From Hyalella azteca (taxonomy: Eukaryota > Arthropoda > Malacostraca > Amphipoda > Hyalellidae), in NCBI RefSeq assembly GCF_000764305.2, contig NW_025931866.1, positions 310,001 to 374,000 of the forward strand: a DNA stretch of 64,000 nt. The letters run 5' to 3'. Made by a program: the position numbers and the translations under genes. Shown in pieces: positions 52,301 through 61,489 of the stretch (the first letter of the stretch is position 1; every line of letters begins with the position of its first letter). The notes under the pieces are model-generated. The model saw only the letters and a program-made list of their open reading frames with translations. It did not search any database and was not told where the DNA came from.

Positions 52301-54022
52301 CGACAATGGCACAGCAGTGATTAGTAACTTACTATTTTCAGTAATTGGAATCAATCACTATGGACGACATTCCTTATAAACGTGTGAATCTCAAAAGAAG
52401 TGAATTATTCATTAAAAATCTTTTGTGAGTGGAGAATAGGACCAGTAAGCGAATAGGGTAGCAAAATAAGTAAGCTGCAATTGATTATGTTTATCAGCGA
52501 GAATCGTGCGTGTGGTCCCTGCTATACTACTCTTTTCGAGAAAGTTGGTTGATGGCATCAATTGCTTTCAGTAGTAAATAGTTATGTTTTACACTCCAAC
52601 TGGTCATCGACTGACGATTGGAATAGTCAAATATTCGACGAATAAAAATATTTATACAAACAAATCCTGCATATCTATCCTCATTCTAATTCCATTGGTT
52701 CTCATCATAACACTTGAATTTACTTCGAACATAACCTTGAATTTCTTCTGGTTTTGAGTTTTTGTAAACATACAGTGGTGTGCACTGAGTCCACGAGAAC
52801 CTCGACAAGTTCTTTCCTATGTAAATTTTACTTTCAAAGAACTGATTAAAATAAAACGAACCGAGACACCCTGGGAATCTGACCCCATTTACGCATTGAA
52901 TTTGGTCTTGATGCTTATATTATTTATCCAGGAATTGACGACGTAAAATATTATCGCTCAATTGTCTGATAGAAAACCGGTTCGGTGGCATTAACCTGCC
53001 CAGGACGAGCTAATGTCGTTGACGGCTTGATATGGGAACCGCGCAAGCACAGCACATCATTATAAACACGTGTGTTGTATCTGGGATCTAAACTTCCATT
53101 AATTATTCAAGCTAACCGAAATTTCATCTCTAGAAGCGTTAAGAAGTTTGCTAATAATGCTCCGCCCATGCTAAGTGCTACCGAAAAAAAGCCACTGGAA
53201 GAGTATGGTACAAAAAACAGGTCTGTTTACTGAAGGTCAGAGCTCTTCGTGTCTTGCTCTTAACCGGCACGCGCAGGGCAACTTGGTCGTATTTTTCTCA
53301 AGTATTTATAGGAATGTATGATGTTCCATTCTTCTACACGAGTATCATTGAAAAATTAAAACAGCTCTTGAAAGATCCAATAAGCAGGGAAGCGAATAAT
53401 GATTGCGGTTTGGAAAGATTCGGAAGTAATTTGCATGCATATTTCTTGAGCGTCAATTGGTCATATGAAAAAATATAAGTTCAAATGTTTATTTCATTTT
53501 CCTCCATAATAGAAATGATCTTATTTCAACGTAGTTTATTTAGACGCAGGGAATCTAAAAGTTACCAATGTACTAAGACGCAAAAGGTGTAAATAAAATA
53601 AAAAAGGCGTAGAAGTATTGCATCAAGATGAATCTCCAAAGGAGAACTCGAGTAACCCTGAGCTTGAAAGCATCCTGCCACGAATGCAGGGATCAGTCAG
53701 TCATGGCTGCCCGTAAGATCTCTCTCTAGAAATCTAGACGCCAAGCAACAAGTTTTTCTGCGAAGACATCCTCCTCTGCTTATCACCGCGGTATTTTTTC
53801 GCCGTCTGGTTGGTTTTTAGGATAATGAACATAAGCCCCGAATTTGCGAGGCCATGGGAGCGGGCGAACACCGCCCGGCGGTACAAGGCTTCAATTTTGT
53901 TACCGATAATTTAACCTTGAATTTTCAGGATCGGCAAGCAGAACCCGAATAGTTTTTCTGTATCAAACTGCGTATGGAATCTATATCTGTGAACTGCATA
54001 CTAGAACTTCTATGCGCTTCTT
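49360..54022. other. intergenic DNA, no gene recognised
   Basis: About 4.7 kb, AT-rich, with no frame or repeat I can support. Confidence 0.55.
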
Positions 54023-54259
54023 TTACTCTAATTGATTATGCACCTTAAGTTCGGAGATGAAATGTGGAAACAAATCTTTTGGTGCGTTAACTAATAACTC
54101 CAAATAAGTCATCAGTCGGTCAAATCGAAAGCTATGTTCATATAGAATAATAATATTTATTAATCGAGGAAACCCTTCAACATTTGCTTCTAAATGTATT
54201 TCCCATTGTGTTTCATACAACCGTATCTCAGTATTGGGAGGTGTCTTCTCCCTTTCCAT
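54023..54259 (-). CDS. unrecognised 78-aa ORF
   Basis: A minus-strand frame with ATG at 54259-54257 in a good context (AAAAATGGA). The product begins MEREKTPPNTEIRLYET and continues with a long mixed helical segment (residues 30-78, including FPRLINIIILYEH and LELLVNAPKDLFPHFIS). Its composition looks protein-like, but I recognise no family, and the plus strand carries a partly overlapping open frame. It could be an exon or a chance ORF. Confidence 0.2.
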   Translation of the reverse strand: MEREKTPPNTEIRLYETQWEIHLEANVEGFPRLINIIILYEHSFRFDRLMTYLELLVNAPKDLFPHFISELKVHNQLE

Positions 54260-54439
54260 TTTTCATACTATTCATACTATTTAAGATCGTAAACACGAGA
54301 AGAAATGCTGATTTTTTAATTTTATGCCTGCCATTAGCGATATTAGATACATGCTCGTATAAATTGTTTTTTTCTATATTTAATATATCTTATATTGCCC
54401 ATGAACTTGTCAATAAAAGTGACGTCATTTTATAAATGC

Positions 54440-56237
54440 AAAAATTCTGTTTATCACTAATATGAATATATTTTCAAAATTAAGCCCAACTCACTAACAC
54501 AAACTCGGCTCCGAAAACAGTACCTGTAGGTACCTGTAGTGCTGCTGCAGGCGTCACATCGCATGCTGAACATATGTCGTTTAGAAGCCATTGACTTAAC
54601 TACCCATCAATGCCACCCCATAGTCGATTTTCGCCCATAGACATTCTATCCTTACATATTTTTTGTATAGTTGCATCGGCCTATGTTTGGTATATTATAA
54701 GAAGCAGCTCTTGTGAGGAATGTTGTCACCAGGATGTCTTGGAAGTGCAGGTTTTGAGCGAATTCAATGTCGCGCAAAGACAGCCTGAATTAGAGCGTCG
54801 ATGTTGCGCCCCTCAATTCAGTTTTTTCTCTCATAGCTGCGTAGTTCATGAGCTCAACGGCCTAGTAATGATAGGACCTAATCAAGTAATTGTTATCGAC
54901 TAATAAAACAGATAGTAACGATCCATTAGGAGAAATATAGAAAGATGTCGCCAATGCAGTAAATGAAATGGTTCAAATATTTATGTTTTACACACATCGA
55001 CTCATGTCAAAGGGAGCACAGCCGTGCACCACCAGTTTTGTGCACCAATAAGCCCTGAATCGAGCTCCTAGGATCTTTCCGGACATCCACCAATCAGCCG
55101 TGAACCACGTACTCGGCTTTGTCTTCCTCCGGCCTCGCATAGAACCTGCCGTGCACCACCTGGCCGCAGATCAAATCTGACTTCCGGGCATCGTTAAATT
55201 ACGTAATTTTGCGTTCACCGCATCTGAGCTGAGGTTTCAAATAGCATAGTTCTTTTCCAAAATTTATCGTCCTTCGACAAGTGGCCGTTCGACCGAGGGC
55301 TGGTTCGACCCACGGTCTAGATACGGACGGCTTGAAGTGTTGAAGGCTACGTTCCGGAAGGCAGGAATCATGATGGTCCATTACATCCAGGGCAGTTGTG
55401 GTCTTCGGCAGGCGACCCATGTCAAATTGTCTTTCCCCAAGGCAAAGTTGTTTGATTTCAAAGTCAACTGCTGAAATCATTATCCAGTTTTAGGAACTAA
55501 AAAATATGAAATAAATATTTCTTCCTAATGACTATGCAAATATAGCTTACCCGCTGTAGCAATTAACGGCTTAAATTAGTGCAAGACTCAACTCGATGGT
55601 CGTTAAGGTTTTTTACGTCCAACGAATATAATTAGACAAGTGTCCCATTTCAGGTACGAAGTTAGTGTGCCAGCTATATGCAGTGGTAAAAGTTCCAACC
55701 ATCCAATATGTCGACCATCACTTCGATCGACCACAGGTTGAAATTTTTTTGTGTATGTCTGCAATTTGAATGAGTACAATTTTTGATCATAAAATTCTAT
55801 AAATTAATTCTAAATTACAATATATCGCAGCACGGAACCATGTATTAAAATCTTTCTATTTATAACACCTTAAATATTTACAATGCCAAATTTTACTGCT
55901 GCAATCGTTTAAATGAAAATCGGCAGCGATTAAGCGTTCTAGTCAGAATCGACAGTTAGTGAAGCACGTGTAGATAAAAAAGTGTGAGTATAAATAGTAT
56001 TTTATTTCATTAAATCAACTCTAGTTTTTCCATGGGCTCGGAGCAGAAAAGATAATTTTTCGAGTATTTTTATGTTTGTTTTTTGAATAAATAATGGGCG
56101 CAAATGAGAAGCCTTGTGGTCTGGTGCAAATTGTAGTTGAAATTCGAGTTTTTTGCCAAAATGAAACCTTGTTAACATTTCACACAAAATGAATTTTTCT
56201 ATAAAGTATTCTCAAAGGTATACTTATAACAGCTATA
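54440..56237. other. upstream region of the asense locus, no gene recognised
   Basis: A 97-codon plus-strand frame (54610-54903) has no recognisable domain. Near 55021-55170 the word GCCGTGCACCACC recurs imperfectly (55021, 55097, 55148) as a weak diverged repeat. A CACGTG E-box lies near 55966. A TATAAATAG motif at about 55989 is not followed by an obvious frame. Confidence 0.4.
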
Positions 56238-56271
56238 GTAACCGCTTAATTATCGTCCGATAAGCGGTTAC
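56238..56271. repeat. perfect 11-bp inverted repeat upstream of asense
   Basis: GTAACCGCTTA (56238-56248) and TAAGCGGTTAC (56261-56271) are exact inverted copies around a 12-nt spacer. It lies about 1.1 kb before the asense ATG. It may be a dyad binding site or chance. Confidence 0.85.
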
Positions 56272-56939
56272 AATTTTCCCTTGAATTTCAGTTGTAAAAC
56301 CCCGTTGGGTTAAAATTTAGCTAATTAAAATTGGTGCTCCTCACTGTTATAATTTAGAAAGCCGCTTAACTTCTATTGTGTTTGATGATAGCTATGTACG
56401 CCATAGGAATTTTTTTTCGCATTCCACCCTGGTTTTGGTCACGCTAAATATCTAGAGGAGTTGATACCCGCTATCCAAGCAATTAGTCAACTAACGACTT
56501 GCAGGAGTCTCTGAGCGTTAATTGTGATTGTCGAATATTAAGGCGAGTTGATTCACATTCAATGTTTATTATGAAATTACTTTTTCCTGTGCATATTTTT
56601 TGGCCTGCAGTAATTTTGATGAATTTCGACAACTTATAGGTATTCATATAAACAAAATATAATACGACACATGCGAGGGCCAAATTTTCCGAAAACATAA
56701 GACAGACGCCAATCAAACGACGAACCTTCAGACCATTTGATGCACCCGCAAAGCAGGCAATTAAATTAGTATTAGGACAGGACACGTATCTCTGAACTAG
56801 CATGATAACTTTTATTTTCTCTCTCCGTCCTGTAGTATCGCACCACACTCGTTCTCTAGGCATGCTCACACCTCGTACATGATGAGCACACTTCTTGTTC
56901 ACAGCGAGAAGCCAATAGGAATTATTTCTTAAACTCGCT

Positions 56940-57145
56940 TGTTTCTTTCCCCCAGCCCTCCACCCCACCCTGTCAGGCCTCGGCACGCGTCTCAAGGCGC
57001 GAGCGACTCCACGCGCCACACGGAGTGCCATCAACCGCCGTGTGACAAATTCTTGCGTTTTGATGACGCTCTTTGATCGCTTAATAATTAATGTTCGGGG
57101 CACAAGAAGAAGCACTTCAGTGATAAGCACCCAAGAAGCGTCGTA
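56940..57145 (+). promoter_or_regulatory. GC-rich proximal promoter of asense
   Basis: GC content rises sharply here against an AT-rich background. The segment holds two HES/Hairy-type C-box cores: GGCACGCGTC at 56982-56991 and CACGCG at 57010-57015. The first differs by one base from GGCACGCGAC, the known Hairy site in the Drosophila achaete promoter. An AT-rich TAATAATTAAT stretch (about 57082-57092) could bind a homeodomain protein. No TATA box sits 30 bp before the proposed start site. Function is inferred from motif and position. Confidence 0.45.
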
Positions 57146-57151
57146 TCAGTT
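57146..57151 (+). promoter_or_regulatory. putative initiator of asense
   Basis: TCAGTT matches the arthropod Inr consensus TCAKTY and would place the start site at A57148, about 193 nt before the ATG. There is no TATA. An AGACA motif at 57178 is DPE-like but 3 nt further downstream than the usual spacing. Confidence 0.3.
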
Positions 57152-57153
57152 AA

Positions 57154-57171
57154 GTTCGTACAGATACGAAC
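57154..57171 (+). promoter_or_regulatory. small stem-loop in the putative 5' UTR
   Basis: GTTCGTA (57154-57160) and TACGAAC (57165-57171) are perfect inverted copies around the loop CAGA, six bases after the proposed initiator A. It may form an RNA stem at the transcript start or be a dyad DNA site. Confidence 0.4.
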
Positions 57172-57340
57172 TTGGGCAGACAGAATTTCTTTGAGAGTCC
57201 GGACCGTCGGTAGCACTTGTGGGCGGGACTCGCGCATCGTTTCTTGCGTGAAGCGTCGGTGGGGTTTATCGCGGTTGAGCAGTTGTGCCGAGTGCGCCAC
57301 GGGGAGTGAGTGTGAGGTGCAAGCAGCCTCCTGTGCCAGC

Positions 57341-59134
57341 ATGTCTTCTCTTGGAGGACATCGACTGGTCCCCATAAGGCCTTCCCCTCAGAGGGGAAGC
57401 GAAGGAAAACCCCCACCGTTCGTTTCAAGTGCCTCTCAGTCACCTAATGGGTTCACTCCTCCAAATATATCTTTCAAACGCAAGTTTTCAGACGACGAAT
57501 CGGACGATTCTGACGCAGAAAGCTGCAAACGTAAAATAAATTTTGCCGTAAATTATGTCGTGTCGCCCCAACCTGTTTCCATTTCTAGAAGAAATGCTAG
57601 AGAAAGAAACAGAGTAAAGCAAGTGAATAATGGTTTTGCTGCACTTCGCCAACACATCCCCAGTGCTGCTAAAGCCAAAAAAATAAGTAAAGTTGACACC
57701 CTGAAGCAGGCCGTCGAATATATTCAAAACTTACAACAGCTGCTAGCGGAGAATGATGAAGCCCTAATAAGAGAGCAGCAACAATATATGAACGGCTACG
57801 CTTCCGACATGTCAGATTTCTCCCAGGACAGGATAGGGAACGAAAGCCTCCAACATCAGACAATGCAAAATATTTTTGCAGGAGGTTCTAATTACATCTT
57901 CCAGCCCTATAGCCCTGATGACGAAAATATTTCCCCGACATCTTCTTTTTCTGACCAAAACTATTCTCCTGAGCCACATAATTTTTCTTGTTCGCCTCTT
58001 ATCACAGGAACTAAATTCAATTTTTCAAATCAACTGCCAGTTCAAGAAGAAATTTCGTCGACCGATAAATTTACTCCAACCAAGCAACCCATGAAATTTA
58101 TGACATCTCCTTCGGTAGAGTCCAGTCCAAGTATGTTGAATAATTTTCAAAAAATTAGTAATCAACAGAAAGGTATTTATCGGCAAGCAATAGCCAGTTC
58201 ACCCAAACAATTTCATCGGCCTCCAGGTGCCCCAGGAAATGAGCTTTATACAGTCTCCTCTGGAACATCATCAAAAGAACTATGCATTAACAATCAGTAT
58301 GATGGGAGTCCTTCAAAAGAAATCTGCGATTCTCGTCCTGACCTCTTATCGAAAGAAATTTACCCGAACAGAGAGGGTAATCCAAGGGAAGACTGTCCAT
58401 TACTCACGCAAGAGAATTCCCCTAAAGCTATGTATCCAAGAGAGCAAGTCAATTCCTACAACAGGAATGGACCACAATCAGTTCTTCCTGTGGCGTCGGA
58501 TCCATTCCGTGTGAATCCTACAGGCTTGAAGGGCTCAAATATTGTGCACCACTACAGCTTGAGCGACAAATCAATAATTAACAATATGAACATAAAATAT
58601 TTAGTGAATTCAAACCCACTGGCAAGAAGTGTCAGAGTTCCATTGATAATGGACGATAACAAGAATTTTAGTAACTCAGTGAACACCCGTGTGATAAAAC
58701 CTATGCAAACCATTTATGAGAACAAGCAGTTGGAAAATGGAATGAACGCCACTGTCACAAAAGAAATGGTTGTTGATGAGAACAAGCCGCTCACGACGGC
58801 CGTGAACGTGATTAACATGGAGCCCGTGCCTGTATGCAAGCCGTTTCTAAACGCAGTGATACCAAGTATCCACAAGCCTAAATCAACAAATGAAAACAAC
58901 CAATTTATCGATATCCCTACAAGAATGAAAATACCGGTAACACCTCAAGAGGGCGATTGCCCAGTTCTCTCAGGGGATCTTCCTCCTGAACATCTAACAG
59001 ACATCGACTGTGCTATGGCTTCGGGTTTTCCGTCCTTTGAAAATATTGATGAAGTATACAACGTCATCAATCCAACCTCACCCTTAGTGGAAGAGGACTT
59101 GCTAGACGCAATCGACTTGTGGGAGAAGTGCTAA
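57341..59134 (+). CDS. ase: Asense-like Achaete-Scute bHLH transcription factor
   Basis: Predicted 597-aa nuclear regulator of neural precursor identity that would dimerise with Daughterless/E proteins and bind CANNTG E-boxes. The bHLH spans residues 83-136. The basic region [17 protein letters not shown] includes the E-box-contacting Glu88, the loop ([11 protein letters not shown]) is short, and helix 2 is [20 protein letters not shown]. An acidic [10 protein letters not shown] stretch and Lys/Arg pairs precede it. SPTSSFSD at 198-205 recalls the family Ser-Pro motif. The C-terminus [14 protein letters not shown] matches the Asense-type DAIDxWE end rather than the Achaete/Scute end. The linker (137-583) is unusually long, Asn/Ser-rich, and carries two repeat families. 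The gene is intronless, as is usual in this family. I chose the ATG at 57341 (A at -3); the frame stays open upstream to 57191 but without an ATG. Family assignment is near certain; asense rather than another paralogue is likely. Confidence 0.93.
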   Translation: MSSLGGHRLVPIRPSPQRGSEGKPPPFVSSASQSPNGFTPPNISFKRKFSDDESDDSDAESCKRKINFAVNYVVSPQPVSISRRNARERNRVKQVNNGFAALRQHIPSAAKAKKISKVDTLKQAVEYIQNLQQLLAENDEALIREQQQYMNGYASDMSDFSQDRIGNESLQHQTMQNIFAGGSNYIFQPYSPDDENISPTSSFSDQNYSPEPHNFSCSPLITGTKFNFSNQLPVQEEISSTDKFTPTKQPMKFMTSPSVESSPSMLNNFQKISNQQKGIYRQAIASSPKQFHRPPGAPGNELYTVSSGTSSKELCINNQYDGSPSKEICDSRPDLLSKEIYPNREGNPREDCPLLTQENSPKAMYPREQVNSYNRNGPQSVLPVASDPFRVNPTGLKGSNIVHHYSLSDKSIINNMNIKYLVNSNPLARSVRVPLIMDDNKNFSNSVNTRVIKPMQTIYENKQLENGMNATVTKEMVVDENKPLTTAVNVINMEPVPVCKPFLNAVIPSIHKPKSTNENNQFIDIPTRMKIPVTPQEGDCPVLSGDLPPEHLTDIDCAMASGFPSFENIDEVYNVINPTSPLVEEDLLDAIDLWEKC

Positions 59135-59430
59135 CAGGATGATGCAGGTTAGTGAATTATTTTTAAAGTGGTTAAGATAATGTTTTGATAACAACTTTTC
59201 CTTTTACTCTGCCTTAAGGCGTGGTACATAGACTTTTGATTTCACTCTGCCACAAAGTGTATATATATTTCATGAGGTTAAGATAATTCCTTGTTAAGTT
59301 CTTTTTCATTATGCCTTAAGGAGCATAATTATCTTTTGAACTGTGTCGGATATTTCGAATGTAAATTTTCGTCGAAATTTGCTGCTTTTCTGTTTTGCAA
59401 AGACTTTGCTAGCATAATGCTAATTAAATA
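59135..59430 (+). other. 3' UTR of asense with an imperfect duplication
   Basis: GGTTAAGATAAT occurs at 59170-59181 and 59276-59287, and GCCTTAAGG at 59211-59219 and 59313-59321, in the same order with similar T-rich sequence between. This is a diverged tandem duplication of about 102-106 bp. The first plausible polyadenylation signal is the variant ATTAAA at 59423-59428; the first AATAAA is only at 60495-60500. The true transcript end is unknown. Confidence 0.5.
59423..59428 (+). terminator. possible polyadenylation signal (ATTAAA)
   Basis: The common variant hexamer lies about 290 nt after the asense stop codon. In AT-rich DNA such a match is weak evidence. The canonical AATAAA at 60495-60500 is the alternative. 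Confidence 0.25.
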
Positions 59431-59510
59431 CTCGACCGATTTCTGTTTGGTCTGCTAGTTCAGTAAAAATCTATGGATTTGAATACAAATATTTCGATGC
59501 ATAGATTACA

Positions 59511-59546
59511 TACACGCACATACACGCATACACACACAAACACATG
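59511..59546. repeat. interrupted CA-rich microsatellite
   Basis: ACATACACGCACATACACGC then ACACACACAAACACA: a CA repeat interrupted by T and G substitutions. Confidence 0.9.
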
Positions 59547-59549
59547 CTT

Positions 59550-61265
59550 GATCACTCACTTTATTTTGTGTAAACAAGAATGATTAGTTTATGTAAATTA
59601 TTTTGTGTTTTCTACATCGCATAAGATCTTATTTTCTTCTCGCGCTGAAAGGGAATCTTTTAAGACGTCTTATATTTATCTACTCCTAATTGATATTTAT
59701 GATGTTTATAACGTCATAATTAACGAATGACGTATAACATCTACTAAACATTATCAAAGTCAGGAAATTTATTATAATATTTTCCTTAATACATCAATCT
59801 CTGCATTTTGTGCATAATATACGAATATAGATGGTAGGCCATATCCAATTAAATCTTGTCCCAAACACCTCGAAAAAAGCTGTCAGGTTACCCATTTCTT
59901 ATGATCAAATCAGCTGAATTTCGCGGGGAATTTTACAATTTTGGTGAAAAAACAGCGATGCTGTCAAGTTCAAGTCCAAGTAGACCTAAGACAAGGTACA
60001 TTTCAACCGCTTTGGCGCCTAATGAATTTGGCGGAGATATTTAGATAAGAAAACCGGATTGCATTTTTTATCGATCTAATTTTTTCATGCATTGGAGTAG
60101 ATAAAACAGAATTGGAGATGCATCTCAATTTTATGCACTAAAAGAACCAATTCAGACCAGAGATAATAATCACCGACCGCGCCTACCATTAGTGTTGAGA
60201 CTGTTGATAAGGCAAACATTTTTTCTCGAATGTTTCAAGTATTTTCACAGCCGCCTTATAGCTAAGCTGAAGATGTGACGTCTTTCTTCCTAACGACAGA
60301 TCACAAGTTGGAATTCTCGACAATGAAAAGTTTGAATAACGATTCTAAATTTTTAGTTTTTCGTGTTAGGAAAAACTCCGCAAATGAATATAAAATGGTA
60401 GAAAATATTATTTTTGTAGCCGTTAAGCACAAGTTTTTCTGTTAATTTCTACTCAAGGAAGGCTTTTGGCGCCAAAGTTTTTCATTTAGTCTGTAATAAA
60501 GAAACGTTTAGCACCAAAAGAGTCCGTATTAAATTTATCACCGTATCAACGATTGAAGAAATTTCTTTTGTACGAACTATGAGGAAAAGCATTCCTCTTT
60601 GCAATACCAAACCTAATTGAGGGCTGCTCACTTCCACTGCTCAATTTTCGGCAGAATAACAAACATGGCAGGCCAGCGTCTTCACTATTGCAGCTGTCTG
60701 TGCCAGTCCTCTGCAATTGTGTGGCTCGCATCACCTTTATAGTTCAATTAAAGCGTGTTTATGCGTCAAACTCGAGTCTTGGCTCAGCGTCGCGTCGTCT
60801 CCTTTATGTTTTCTGAGCATTCCAGGCAGAGGCTAATTTACCTTGAATTTTGCCTAATAAAATGAGCTGCGCTTATGATTTATGAATGATACGCAGAATA
60901 TTGACACGCACGAACTGCGAGAAATTGAGAAATTCTTTGCCGTCGACTTGAAGTTCGTTGATTTGGTTTATGCGTTGTTGAGAAGAAAAATTTCAAACTG
61001 TGAATATTAGTAATTTCATTCGAAAGTTATCCCATCTTGAAATTCGATTGCGAGTTAGAGTCAGTCTGCGCTTAATATTTTGCTAAAGCTAACTTGATTT
61101 GAACGTCCAAAAACATTTTATTCATCCCTATATCTCTCGATTTCTATTCATCATTTAATTGGCATAATTAAACAACTGTTGATTAGTTGCATTAATGAAA
61201 AGATTCATTGAAAATATGATGCTTATGGTATTCAGCATATTCCTGCCACTGCGTTACAGATGTAA
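59550..61265. other. intergenic DNA downstream of asense, nothing recognised
   Basis: AT-rich, with no frame or repeat I can support. Confidence 0.55.
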
Positions 61266-61269
61266 ATAA

Positions 61270-61480
61270 TAATGCAAGTGATGCCAGTGCCGACGTTCGC
61301 TCATGCCGACGTCGTGTGCCTTTTACCACCGTTTCATCCAAAGGCGATGCCGAAGTCGATAATAAATGGCAGCGATGTTCGTACACTCTCTTCACTATCG
61401 CTTCATCCATATCAACCCATAAGCGATGCTAATGTTAACAATTAATGGCAGAGATGATCAGACGTGCCGACGTTCATGCG
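61270..61480. repeat. diverged tandem repeat, period about 79 bp
   Basis: The words TTTCATCC, GCGATGC and AATGGCAGMGATG occur in the same order at 61331/61344/61365 and again about 78-80 bp later at 61411/61422/61444. A partial third copy (AATGCAAGTGATGCC, GCCGACGTTC) precedes them, and GCCGACGTTCATG follows. Confidence 0.7.
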
Positions 61481-61489
61481 AAACCGACT

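Noticed and set aside
55290..55320. GGTTCGACCC, reminiscent of a tRNA B-box
   Set aside because: No A-box at the right distance and no cloverleaf pairing around it.
56483..57130. 215-codon frame on the minus strand just upstream of asense
   Set aside because: It opens at GTG, overlaps the GC-rich promoter, has no recognisable domain and an Arg-rich composition expected from GC-rich noise.
57191..57340. Upstream in-frame extension of the asense frame by 50 codons
   Set aside because: It begins with TTG and contains no ATG; the peptide has no family similarity. The first ATG at 57341 has a good context, so I take the extension as 5' UTR.
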